Source of the DNA: Phlegmacium glaucopus | Lineage: Eukaryota; Basidiomycota; Agaricomycetes; Agaricales; Cortinariaceae | NCBI GenBank assembly: GCA_015039465.1 | Contig: MU130157.1 | Location: 494,843-558,842 of the forward strand | Direction of reading: 5' to 3' | DNA length: 64,000 bases | Shown: piece after piece, positions 46,200-59,702 of the stretch | Position numbering within the stretch: position 1 is the first letter of the stretch | Layout: the number at the start of each line of letters is the position of its first letter | Made by a program: the position numbers and the translations under genes | The notes under the pieces: model-generated | Seen by the model: only the letters and a program-made list of their open reading frames with translations | Database searches by the model: none | Told to the model about the DNA's origin: nothing

Positions 46200-46840
46200 T
46201 CTCTTTGAGAACTATGCGCAAAGGTCCGCGTTCTAGAAGCCCGACCAGTAGACCACACGAAACTCATGCGAGACCTCGAAGAACGTCACGTTGAATTCGA
46301 ATTTTTCTTTCCCAAGCTTCAAGCCAAACTCGAAAAATTCCAGGACAAGCTCACTGGTGTAAATCACAAACAACCAGATGCAACTATCGCAACTCAGCGA
46401 AAACCGTCCTGTTGACGCATAACAACAACTGGAAATGTTAGATAAAAAAGTTGCGAGAGTTGTGTGGGAGAGGTAGAGGCGGTTGGGGCAGAGTTGAATG
46501 GAGAAATTGTCTGTTGCGAGAAACAACATGAACGACTCAAGGAGGCTCTCATGGTATGGCATTTCTCATACCGATCATTATTCCACCGTCTAACATTCTT
46601 TGGTTGTCAGGTTGCGAGACACGACGCAAGAAACGGATCGAGAACATCGTGAACGGATATCCGGGATGGAAAAAGGATGTTGCCACTGTTGAGAAACTTG
46701 AAGGTATGTTTTCCATCCCTCTCCTGATTCATTGAAGGTGTAAACTGATGCCTTGCATCATCAAAAGCATCTTACGAAGATACTTTTATTGACCTTGCCC
46801 ATCCCGATCTCGAAATTGAATGACTGAAGGACTGGCTGGA
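46200..46840 (+). pseudogene. Coiled-coil coding remnants, unassigned
   Basis: Several open segments in changing frames: one with RDLEERHVEFEFFFPKLQAK near 46,270, one with EVEAVGAELNGEIVCCEKQ near 46,470, and one with RRKKRIENIVNGYPGWKKD near 46,625, ending at a TGA after AHPDLEIE near 46,820. They read as parts of a charged coiled-coil protein, but stop codons and frame changes separate them and I cannot build a gene. They may be exons of an intron-rich gene or a decayed one. Confidence 0.35.
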
Positions 46841-46959
46841 TGATCTACTTGGTTCCGTAAGACATGATCATACGATTGACCGAATGCGACTTCATGCCTG
46901 GCAAGAGATATCTTCCGTTCCTAGCCTCCTTATTTATTCCTTATTATTCTTGCGTATAG

Positions 46960-47696
46960 AACGTGAATTACCATTGAAGATCTTGAAGCTCTCAAGGAAC
47001 TCTACGATGAGAGCCATGTAGAAACAGAGAAACAACTCCACGAAGACCCTGGTATTCAAGACCAACTTCCGAAGGGTGTTTCATGTCAAAATTTGGACCA
47101 CAAGCACCGGCTCCCACTGCCCGGCGACCATCCACCTTGGTCCCTGTTATACGGCGCTCTGAAGCTGAAGCCATCAGCCGTCCTAAGCACGAGATTCATC
47201 CGCCGCCTCCCAAGGACTTACCTTATGCCGACGCTCCCAAGATACATCATAGGAAGACGAAGAGGATCAAGGACGATAGGACTATCGAACAGCTCAAGTA
47301 CTGTGGCAAGAATTGCATAGAAAGCAACACTACAATTCTGCTCATCCTTTCGGTAAGCTTGGGGATGTTGTACACCCCGATCTCACTTCTTATGCTTCGC
47401 GTCAGTTTGGGTCAAGATGAAGATTCTTACTTACCCCCAAGGTCATCAAGAAACCAATGGACTTGTCTATTATTCGTAGAAAACTTGACAACCAAGAGTA
47501 TATTACAGCTCAGAAGTCTTACGCTGACTCAAAGTTAATGATTCGCAATTGTTTCCTGTTCAATCTCTCCGGAACGCCGGTGAACCTAGCTGGTATCGAG
47601 CTTCAACGACTTTTCAATGAGAGGTGGAAACACCTCCCAGAAGAGGAAGAAGACGAAAGTGAGCAAGATCAATGTACGTGGCTATTAACTCTTTGA
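46960..47696 (+). pseudogene. BET-type bromodomain gene remnant
   Basis: The region retains KHEIHPPPPKDLPYAD and RTIEQLKYCGK, then a broken stretch where HPFGK, VVHPDL and SYAS occur in shifted frames, and then KKPMDLSIIRRKLDNQEY and MIRNCFLFNLSGTPVN. Those match the order of a bromodomain in Bdf1/BRD proteins: the helix Z lead, the ZA loop and the PMDLSTI and NC.YN parts, here with NCFLFN. Frameshifts inside the ZA loop and missing flanking domains show it is not functional. An acidic tail (EEEEDESEQDQ) follows, as in the linker after the second bromodomain. It is probably a partial duplication of an intact gene elsewhere. Confidence 0.72.
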
Positions 47697-47998
47697 TAAC
47701 TGCCACCTTCAAATGCCATGGGTTCACTAGATCTCAACGAAAACACTCCTTGCTATCAGAGCGCCAATGAATTTATTGCCATACAGAGGATGATAATGAC
47801 AACAAACAATGGGGATGGGGATACATGGGGACAGGTAGTAGTATATATACAATGTTTAGACTAGGTAGTTGAATATGATTTTTTTTAAAATTCCCTTACT
47901 ATATAGCACTAGCCTGAGTGCTTTCTATTTTGGGATAGTGTGACTGTGACACTTGACAGCACTTCAAAGCCCATCCAACAGATGTTCCTGGCAACACC
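47697..47998. other. Intergenic region
   Basis: Promoter region of the DUF3669 gene, with a purine-rich GGGGATGGGGATACATGGGG stretch near 47,810 and a TATATATAC word near 47,843. Nothing else recognised. Confidence 0.4.
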
Positions 47999-49012
47999 AT
48001 GTCTTCACAAGATATTATTCATGAATGGAAACTTGTACCAATTGGCAGAGGCAGCTTTGCCACTGTCTCCATCCTTTTGGGCCGCCCTGTGGCCTTTAAG
48101 CATGTTATCCATGCTACCCGCACTCCTGAACTCAAAACTGAGTTTGAAACTCTTTGTGCCTTGTACAGTCACGGTTTCTGTAATGCAGATTCCTTCTTTG
48201 CTATTCCACGCCCACTTGCCTACTACAACCCAGAACCCCCCTCCAGCTTTGTTTCTCCTTATGGCTCCCCCATCTCAAAACAGCAGTCCTGGGCTCCTCG
48301 TCCCTTTGTCAATGAGGATGACTTCAAAGCCCTCAAGTTAGACACTGCTGCATATGCAATGGATCAGGTTCTCCCCCTTCCCTTGTCCACAGCCCTCAAT
48401 ATCCGCACATTGTTCTACCCACCTGGTGCTAGTGGTGCAGCCATCCCATCACTCTGTCGCCTCTACTTTGGCAAGACCCTGGATGGACATCCCAGTCGTT
48501 TTTTCAACTCTTCAAATTTCCCTTTGGATGTATCCAGGTATCGCCACTTGCTGGATGCTGCCAGTGAAGGCAACAATTACCCCACTTTGGATGAGATTGC
48601 TATTGGCATGGGAGAGATGCTTGGTCGCATGCACTGGCTTGCTGGGTATGATGGCCGTGATATTGAGTTTGTTATGGGTGGGGGCTCTTTCAGTGGTATT
48701 GCAATGAATGTCATAGACTTTAACCAGGTATGTGTCCATTTCCACATCAGCTTCAATTCTACTGACAACTCCCTTTCTTAGATGCGCATCTGGTCCAGAG
48801 AGAAGGACAAGATCCATCAGCTCATTGAAGCATTCTTCACCAATGATCCATATTATCCTCGCCCTCGCCCTAATGACCAGCTTTATCAGATGTTTTGCAT
48901 CGGCTACATAGAGGCACACCCAAAGGACGTCAAAGGTGCTGTGGAACTTGCAGAGGCCTTTCTCCATGGAATTGAGGCAGAACAAGCTAAGCGTGATTCT
49001 CCAAAAGCTTAG
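47999..49012 (+). CDS. DUF3669-domain protein
   Basis: Two exons, 47999-48727 and 48782-49012, join in phase 0 to 319 residues. The start WKLVPIGRGSFATVSIL resembles a glycine loop of a kinase-like fold, and VAFKHV would be the lysine strand. The C-terminal MNVIDFNQMRIWSR and NDPYYPRPRPND segments are the DUF3669 signature; the exon junction falls right after NQ. The catalytic HRD motif of kinases is not seen, so activity is unclear. Function is unknown in this fungal family, which is sometimes annotated as zinc-finger protein without a finger being present. Confidence 0.82.
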
Positions 49013-49464
49013 CTCCTCATTCATATCCAGTATTCGACATTTGTTTGTATGATCATTAACCGGAAGAAACATGTACAGTAGTAGACTGTTGCTATGCCAG
49101 TGTAGCCTATGTAGCATAACAAAGGTTACGGGATTGGTTGTCTGGAGGAAGGGCTGGAAGCAGGTAGTACCTGCTTCCAACTGTAATAATACCTCTCACA
49201 GCATTTCACTCAACAAGGTAAAGCAAGAATCAGATGCTCAAACGATTAGCGAATCAATTTGATATTGACTTCTCGGTGGGAGGGAATTCCATCCTTCAAT
49301 GGAAGTTATTTGTCGAGAAATTGAAGAGGCGGCATGGCACCCAAGAACTGTTCAAACAAAAAAAAGACTAAAGGAGAGGCTGTTCATTTCGAGTCTCGAC
49401 AGTTCCGAAACTGAACAACTTCATATCAAGGTATACCACTTTCAGTTGATTAAAATGTGCAGAG
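49013..49464. other. Intergenic region
   Basis: Convergent spacer. A near-palindrome GGAAGCAGGTAGTACCTGCTTCC occurs at about 49,157-49,179 and could form a hairpin in the 3' untranslated region of the DUF3669 transcript. Confidence 0.5.
49157..49179. repeat. Short perfect hairpin
   Basis: GGAAGCAGGTA and TACCTGCTTCC are exact reverse complements around a one-base centre, about 145 bp after the DUF3669 stop codon. It may act in transcript end formation, but eukaryotic termination does not require it. Confidence 0.5.
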
Positions 49465-49707
49465 TTAGACGGTAGCGCGACTAGCTTTCCAGAGCCAGAG
49501 CCTGTTGACATGATCTCCGGTCGACGTATGTTCGAGCACTTTCATCTCTATGAATGTATCGCCTAGCTCCTGGTTTGGACGGCTATGTAAATTCATCGAG
49601 ATGTTAAAGGGTATCTCGTATTTGCCAAAGAAATCTGCTATTGGGATGAAAAAATATGGAGTGAAACAGCTCATGTGAACGCCCTGTGGTGTCTGTTGGG
49701 CACCCAA
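49465..49707 (-). other. Open segment, possible alternative C-terminus of the MFS gene
   Basis: If the last MFS intron is retained, the frame continues through TVVDTEGKL and can splice from GTATGTCTAC to CAACAG, in phase 0, into this 80-codon open segment, which ends at TAA 49465. It reads as a soluble beta-rich sequence (HMSCFTPYFFIPIADFFGKY) with no membrane span. It lacks an upstream ATG of its own except an internal Met. A separate small gene or non-coding chance frame is also possible. Confidence 0.35.
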
Positions 49708-49758
49708 AAAAAATATCTATTATACAAACTGATCAACGCTGCGAAACTAGTAGACATA

Positions 49759-52251
49759 CTAGTTTTCCTTCAGTATCAACAACCGTAACACCCAAAGACT
49801 GAAATCTGCTCACAATGAATTCGTCGTTCTGGAGATCTGTCAAATCATCAAAAGCATGGCGGCCCAATGTATGAGGATCACCATCCTCTTTCGAACGTTG
49901 GGCCTCAGCCTCACTTGCGCTGAGCATGGAGTAATCCGCAATTTTCCCCGCTTCGATATTAAGTAACTGTAAGCCTTTGGGATACTACCGTTTAACGCAA
50001 AACAAAAAGACAAACATTTCCCGAGCGCAGTGCGGCGCACAACGTTCGCATTGTTCAGGCGCCTTAGATATGCCAATTGGAGGATCGTAATCAATGCGCA
50101 CATGCAAAAAGATGCAAGCATCGCCACTATCCCTATTTCTACTCTCAGATGATGCAAATTATATTATGGGTAGGACGTACCACTATGATAATATGGCTTG
50201 TCTCTGGGCGAAAAAAGAAGTGGACCAACCTTGGTGGGAGAGGAGGTTTCGGAAAACAAGAAGCTGAAAAGTAAAACACTTACGATATTACCTCCAATAG
50301 AACCCATCGACATGAAAGCGCTTGTCTGTTTTTCGAAACAATAAATAAATGAACTTATACTTGTCGTCATACTCACCGCTGTCTTCTTTGTGTGCCCAGC
50401 TACGTTAGACGACTGCCAGTAAGTAATCACTGGGTTGAGAATGTTATATGAGGCCAGAAGATAATACGCAAAGAGTAGGAGAGGCTGATCCTTCTCGTTC
50501 CGTCCGGTACAAATGAGGATGGCTGCAAAGTGGTTTTAATATCAATTAAATGGAAAATAGAAAAAACTTGTACTGGTCCCGGCAATGCAAGGTAACAACC
50601 CGAGTAATAAGATGGGTCCTTGCATTCGAAACCTTCTGGTTGCCCACTATTGCAATAACCAATTGGCTCTAAAATTAGTTTGGAGGAAGGATACTTTCAG
50701 TGTAAACGTACAAAACCGCCGAACAATGCTAGAATCTGAAGAGCGCCAAAGATTATCGTCAACAACGTCACTTTATAGCTACGAAGAATTTTAGATTTGT
50801 ATCGGAATTATACAGGGCCCAGGCAGAGAGATAAGACAAACCCATCAAACCCTAAACCCCGTAAGATAAGAGGACCGAAGGTTATGATTCCTCCGTTTGG
50901 AATTGCTACCACGAAAAGCAAGCTCACACCGAGCCAACTCTTGATGTCCAAGAACATTTCTATTACTTGGCTGAACTTGAATGTCTTTGTTTCTAAACCC
51001 TGTTGATTGGCGCGAATCCGCTGAAAGTGTCAATCCATCAGTTTAAATACAAGAATGCCCACGAGCATAGACCACCTCGACTGACCTCGAGTGCCAAAAT
51101 CTTCTCTTCTGTCGTGAGGAAGTTGCAACGCACAGGGTTGTCAGGGAAAAGGAAGAACCTGAGTGTATACAGTTGAATTCATGATAGCGGTAGGATGATA
51201 TCCCAACCTACGAGAGTGCGCCAACCAAGCAAGTAAGAGCACCGAGAACAAGAAAGATAATTTGATATGTGTGGAGAACATCTGATTTGATATGCGCAAG
51301 GCCATAAACGATGAGACTCCCGAATATGTTGACCCAACCATTGCTTGAGTACCATACTGGTGATAAATTGTGAGAGAAAAAGTGTCATAAATGAGATACA
51401 TCATACTAACTGGCGATACGAAAGCCTTGTTCATGCCGTCGATACCACATCTGACCTATAATGACGAATGCAGGTACTATGGAAGCTTCAAGTGCGCCCA
51501 GCTGAACGTGGTGTAAGGATTTACCTCTGCTGGGACAAACTGGAATATACTTACAAAAAAGCGAGCCACAAGAATCCCAATAAAATGTCTGGCTGCAGTC
51601 ATGCAGATCAAAGTCATGCCCCAGCATGTAACGACTGTAGGGACGAGCATCGACATTCTTGATCGGACGAGAATATATACGAAAAAAGGTTGCACGACGA
51701 GCTGTGCGATGCTGATTGGATGTTGATTAGGGAAACTCACGTGGTGCAAGGTATAACTTACTATACAATAGAACCAAGCATTGAGTAATCGTCGCCAACA
51801 AGACCAGTATCTTGGGCGAGTCCAAAGACGGAGGTAAATGAGAGTGTTTGTTTGTCCATGACTGGAGTCAGGAAGTCATCATATTGCTCATTGCAAAGCC
51901 ACGAATGTACCCACATTGCAGGAAATAAATCACGAACAGAATAGGCATAAGGCTGCTATCTATGTTAGCTCTATGCAAATGGGAATAAATTATGTCGACT
52001 TACTGTCGATCGATCTTACGCAGAAGACGAGCATTCTCTTTCGCTGAAACATATCGTATGCTACCTCCAAACGGACGAAGAAATTCAAAGGCTTCGTCTT
52101 GAATGGGCGCTAACACTGCGCAGGACGATTCTACAGAATATTTCGTAGTCCCCGCAACGTCGGCCGTGGTGTTAAGATGGTGTCCATTGACAGTGTCCAA
52201 GGCTTCGATGTGGGCAGCGGGCTTTTCGACGTCAAGATCAGAGGCAAGCAT
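49759..52251 (-). CDS. MFS transporter, allantoate permease (Dal5/ACS) type
   Basis: Reading leftward from ATG at 52251, a cytosolic N-terminus ends in NARLLRKIDR. The first span continues into DKQTLS. Later spans read QPFFVYILVRSR, GMTLICMTAARHFIGILVARF, EASIVPAFVIIGQMWYRRHEQGFR (an MFS loop with the typical W.RR.EQ.LR pattern), and LFSVVVFFVFPDNP. C-terminal spans contain NVAGHTKKTA and GPLLFSPRDKP, usual in Dal5-like proteins. More than ten introns are needed and I did not fix all of them. The C-terminus HAFDDLTDLQNDEFI can splice with a GTGAGC...GAAG intron to a stop at 49759. Substrates of the family are ureides or small carboxylates; this one is unknown. It is divergent from RIX7. Confidence 0.82.
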
Positions 52252-53200
52252 TTTATTCCCGTAGATATATAGACAGAAGGTCTGATTTTATACAGGAATG
52301 AAAGATCCAGATTGCGCTACTCTCAAATCCTTCTAATCATGGGGTCCGTATATGGTGATGGTGGAAGGTAGATAAGTGGGCCTCAAGAAGATTAGCCCCC
52401 CAGAAGTCGATCGCAACACATGGGCGTCGATAAGGCCTCAGTGTCCTTAAACCTGAAGAGGGCAACAGACGAATGAGATAAGATCATTTGACGTTTGATG
52501 TAGGCATGCGTAGGCACAATAACAGCCTAACATGATATAAACAGGAGTAAGGTTCCTTTTAGTAGGTTGACGCCAACAATTGTTGATGAGAGGACCACAC
52601 TACGACAGAAGCTGTGAAATAACGAAGGTTGTCCAGTCACACCGATATTGGGACTATCTGAAAGAAAAGATATTAAAGGGAATTGAGGGTCTAGTATTTG
52701 GTGCTTACTGCTGTTAGCGATTGAAGTACGATTCGCGTGAGAATCAGGTGGTACTAGGCTGATTTACTGGACCCTTGGCGAGCAGGTTTGAAGTTGGAAT
52801 TGCTTTATAAGATCCTAAACGTGAACTTGCAAGGTGGCAAAACTTGTGCAGTGATTGTGGTGCGTACGCACCATCTTTAGTAGAGAGCGAATGTCGTCAA
52901 AATGTCGTGAACGATGGATATTATGCAAATGTCGTCCTTTTAACAATCACACGACGACTTTCACACTCAACAGGAACACAACATTCACTTTTTTACTGAT
53001 GATGATTAGGAGATAATGGGCATTGCCAAAGTCGGAGGGAGCCTAGCATGTTTGGATCGGTGGACACAAACAAATAACGATTTTTTAAGCCTCGGTAAAC
53101 GCTGTAGACTGGAACTTGCATTGTTGTAATGGAGACGACAGTACGTGTTAGTATATATTTTCATGATAGGGTCGTTGACGAAAACGCAGTTAGGGCTCCA
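52252..53200. promoter_or_regulatory. Divergent promoter region of MFS and RIX7 genes
   Basis: About 950 bp without coding capacity. A TATATATTTT element near 53,151 lies 50 bp upstream of the RIX7 start. No other motif was assigned. Confidence 0.45.
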
Positions 53201-55778
<2,578 letters not shown>

Positions 55779-56570
55779 AATTGTGCATACTTACGACCTA
55801 GTACTCTGACTGCATGCATAAATACTTGAAACGAATCCTGTACTTAGTTTCGAATTGCAGAAGCTCTTGCAGCAGGGAACTGATCTGGGATCGCGATATG
55901 CCTAACGCTGGCATTTGAATTTTGGGGTTGCTCTTGTTATCCTATATGTTGATTTCAAAGTTTGAGGTACGTTTGGGAGTCTAGATTCTGTTTATAAACT
56001 AGACGACCGTCGTCGTCCCTGTCCCATTCAAGGCCTTATTATCGAATTCACTGCTGAGTGTCGTGAGATGAGAAATGGCGAGAGGTTCCTTTTGCATTTG
56101 TGGCGAAAAGCAGCTTCCCGTCGCGATTTATACTAAACTTGAGATGTTGCAAGCTGGAATCTGAGCAAAAGGCTCTGGAGAGACCTTCGCCAGAAGTCGT
56201 TCTGTCTTCGTAACTGGTTAGTTGTGTCCAAGGAAGCCTAAGCATTCTAGTGGACACTGAGTTATTCACGCGGACCGTTCGCAATCTTGGCGTTGATTCG
56301 AATAGTGGGCTGGCAACTGTATGATGTCTTCTAGAGCTCGTTTTTTCGCAGATAACTGGAATGTCTTGGTATCAGGGAGCCCTGTGTGAGCTGTGGGAAC
56401 TCAATGCTGACCTAAATACTGTATGATATATTTACTTAGTAGGCCTGGCAATTTAGACAATGGCGGTGAGCTATTTACCAAAGACTTCGATTTAGCAACT
56501 TAAGCTACAACAAATGTGCGACTAACGAGGGTCGATCTCTGCCATTCTAAATCGCATTCTGAAGCATATT
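55779..56570. other. Convergent intergenic region with one unassigned ORF
   Basis: Between the RIX7 and PPE1 stop codons. On the minus strand 56048-56284 is open for 78 codons with NDG-free soluble composition (SLQHLKFSINRDGKLLFAT resembles a WD-repeat strand). I see no supporting splice sites or homologue, so it is left unassigned. Nothing else recognised. Confidence 0.35.
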
Positions 56571-58124
56571 TCACACCTCACCGACTCTTTTGATTCCTAC
56601 CACTACACGGTCATTGCGCTTCCAAAATTCAACTAAGATTTCTGCGAGGCGAGTGGGATCATCCTGGGTAATAAGTAGTTGTCAGGTAGCCTCAGCCTCA
56701 ATCTATGGAAGATGACATGAGAAAGAAAATGAGATCCATACCTCATGTAACATGTGGCCGACACCGGGGACCACTGCCATCTGGAATTTACCTTGCATTT
56801 GTCCAATCATTAACTCCTTGTCGAGGCGATCTGTACCCGCAAGAACAAGGAGTCTTGCTGTCCGGGCTGCTAGAAAGTGAGTTGAAAGGCCCTGAAACCA
56901 GCCTATTTAAAACACCATCAGGCAATGCTGTCGGTGAGTGTGGTAGGCGGTTACTGACCTAACCAATAAGGTGCCGTCGATCGAAGTGGGGTTCGCCACC
57001 GATAAGGCGAAAGGGAGCTTTCGGTAGATTGGAATATGGAAGGGATAGAGATACGTGCTGAGGTTGCATTGTGAATCGTATTAGTGGACACGCTAAGACA
57101 TAGATGAACTGATCAGTGTGTTAGTGTCGTATTAGCAACGCCTTACTGCCATTCAATCGCCTCTTCAATGCTATCGAAGCCGTCTGGGCGGGCATTTAGT
57201 AGGCTGTTCATGTGGGGAAGAGCTTCGACAGCGGACCCTAACGATAAATCGTTGTAAAAAAAATATTTAGAAAATTGTTCAGAATGTGTATAACTACCTT
57301 CGACAACATCTAGTACTACCACTCCAGCGACCCGGTACTTCTTTTCGATCAGTCTAGGGCAGCTGCGAACCACAACTGACCCTCCCATGCTATGACCAAC
57401 GAGCTTTGGAGAAGTAATCAACGAAAAATCCATGGACGAATGAGAATATCATATTTACTAGAAAAGTAGGACAATTTGATGGATCCGGAAAAAGGATTTG
57501 AAGCATTTCGCAAAAGTCGGCGACAAGAACATCTATCGACAGGTCACTATCAGCCACTTCTGTCGAAGATGTCCTTCCTAGGATATTGTCAAAGAGAACT
57601 TCTTTAAATAATCCATTGTGAATCTATTACCATGTCGTCTAGCATCCAAAGAAAGTACACCACACTCTCCTTTAGTCATCTCTGTAACCTCCTTGGCCAA
57701 ACAGGCAAAACTGAGACCTGAGTATCCTGCACCGTGATGACAGATCATAACGGTCCCATTACCGAGTTTTGGTGGAGTGTAATAGATACGACAATCCAGA
57801 TTTCGCGAGGGAATTGAAACTTGCAACGCATCTTCGAAGAAACCAGATGCAGAAATGGGGGAGAAATTCAAGTTGGGGGCTCGCTTGGATTTTGGACGTG
57901 AGTTACGAGTAGGCCTTTCAATTTCGTATGAACATTGGTGCAAGCACCCAACAAGATCATGACAAGTTCACTTGCATCGCTGGGGGTCCTAGGCCACTCC
58001 CTGGTAAGTCACCAATCGAGTCAACCATCTCTTCATCTTCATCGTCCTCGGTCAGCATTGTCGGGAAGGATGGGGGCAATTTCGCTAATCTTGCAGTGAT
58101 TGCAGAGCGGTAAAGGTTAGACAT
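56571..58124 (-). CDS. PPE1: Protein phosphatase 2A methylesterase (PME-1/Ppe1)
   Basis: Reading leftward from ATG at 58124, exon 1 encodes ARLAKLPPSFPTML and an acidic EDDEDEEMVD run, followed by SRNLDCRIYYTPPKLGNG and VMICHHGAGYSGLSFACLA (oxyanion loop). Then come GVLSLDARRHG, the nucleophile LVGHSMGGSVV near 57,400, VAGVVVLDVVEG, an ARVSVPS-like lid region near 57,010, and LAGTDRLDKELMIGQMQGKFQ. The catalytic His lies in GVGHMLHEDDP split by the last intron. Stop TGA lies at 56571. About seven introns are needed; phases were checked for those in the core. The enzyme removes the C-terminal methyl ester from the PP2A catalytic subunit. It is divergent from the ICT1-type gene with a 290-bp shared promoter region. 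Confidence 0.88.
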
Positions 58125-58413
58125 CTTTAGAAGGTGCTAACTCCCACACATTGGGCAATTTGGTCAGGTCACAACATGTCACGATCCTCTCAATGATCCA
58201 TCGGGCAGCGTGACAATGATTGTTCTTTCTCTTCACCACAGAGTGGATTTCATATAGACGCTCAGAGAATAATAATGTCTACAAAGTGTTAATTCTGGTG
58301 TATATTTAGCCAAAAGGAGGGCGACGGGTGCACTCATGTTATTCAATTCAAGCACTTACCGAAGTTGCTAAGAAATCAAAGTCCGATTTCTGGACTCACC
58401 ATCATTGACCGGC
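58125..58413. promoter_or_regulatory. Shared divergent promoter, PPE1 and ICT1-type gene
   Basis: A 290-bp gap between two start codons pointing away from each other. No TATA box is obvious. Confidence 0.5.
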
Positions 58414-59181
58414 ATGCTCTCCTTTGGCGTGTCCTTCACCAAAAGATACCTGAAATTTCATAAATCCCTCCTAATTTTGTCTAGAAAATTTCATGGAAAT
58501 GAAGCACGATTTGGTCTACCCAACCCACCTATTATATCTGAACTTATCACCGAACAAGATGCGGAGGAGGCGCGAACATGGGCAACCCAATTTGTAAACA
58601 TCAAGGTACCCAAGGAGGCCGTAGATTTTTCTTTCTCTAGGAGCTCTGGCCCAGGAGGTCAGGTACTTGATCGCATTTAACTGTTTCATGGGCTTGCTGT
58701 TGATTGTATGATTTTCATAGAACGTGAATAAAGTCAACACAAAAGCCACTCTACGATGCCCTGTAAATGCGTCGTGGATTCCTCGTTGGGCTATGCCTGA
58801 TGTAGTGAAGAATGTGCGTTTCAGGATCCCTGACCGATACAAAATCTCATCCACATCAGTCACATTATGTTGCGTCAACGCATTCAATTCTGATCACATC
58901 TACGGTGCATCGGTCTCAATCCCAGAATATTGATGAATGCTTGCAAAAGGTCTGTCTCATATGATTTTCTTTTCCACATAGACGCAGAACATATATCACA
59001 GCTCCACTCGTTAATCTTCACTTCCGCATCAAGATATATCAAGTCTGCTCCGTCTGATGGCCAGAAAAAGAAGGTCGAAGCCCTTGTCAAAGCTGAAAAA
59101 TCGCGGCGTAAAGTGGAAAAGATACGGAGGAGTGGCATCAAACAGGCGCGTAGCGGGAGGGGTGGCGGATTTGATTTTTAG
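58414..59181 (+). CDS. ICT1-type peptidyl-tRNA hydrolase (mitochondrial release-factor-like)
   Basis: Exons 58414-58662, 58721-58813, 58860-58949 and 59002-59181 join in phase to 203 residues. The first 30 residues (SFTKRYLKFHKSLLILSRKFH) are basic and hydroxylated, like a mitochondrial presequence. The RF-1 domain contains SFSRSSGPGGQ then NVNKVNTKA, with the catalytic GGQ split by an intron. The C-terminus is a basic helical tail (KKKVEALVKAEKSRRKVEKIRR), as in Ict1/ArfB proteins that insert it into the mRNA channel of stalled ribosomes. The expected role is rescue of stalled mitoribosomes. The third exon gives SHYVASTHSILITS, which confirms the short GTGCGT...CAG intron. The first Met of the open frame (58414) is taken. 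Confidence 0.9.
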
Positions 59182-59702
59182 CTTAAAAGGGAGGGCGCAT
59201 GATATAGTGAGCATCTGCCACCTTGCACTGATTGGCATTATCTCAGTAAACGCTCTGCCCAAGGCTTTCCCTATCAACTCTTTTCACGCTGGTAATACCC
59301 TGGGAGCGGATAGGAATGGCCGTTAAACTTTGTTAAGTTCATACCTAACGAACCGGTATTTGTTCCAGTGATTGCTCTTCGAAGTCATCTATCTATAGGG
59401 AAGATGATAGGGTAACGAGTGTCAGCCGTCGCTCGTATCTCGTTTAACAAATCTTCGAAATGACGTAACTCGCAGGTAGTTGCAAGGCAGGAGGAGGAAG
59501 GAGTTAACGAAGGGGGCCCAACGGAAGAGGTCGAGGGCGTTCTTGATGAGCCATTAGATATGATAACATCGGTTGGGATCACCTTATACCAAAGTTATAC
59601 TGCTGTATCAAGTCTCTGCCCTTGTTTTTTGTATGGCTAGACTTTTACCGTGGGAAGTCGCACAGCCATGCACACTAGCGCTTTCTCTTGACTATCATCA
59701 TC
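59182..59702. other. Intergenic region, duplicated NLR promoter
   Basis: From about 59,440 the sequence matches the region before the first NLR gene (near 16,480-16,830), including GAAGAGGTCGAGG and TTCTTGATGAGCCATT and TGACTATCATCATCATGTC directly before the start codon. No gene otherwise. Confidence 0.6.
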
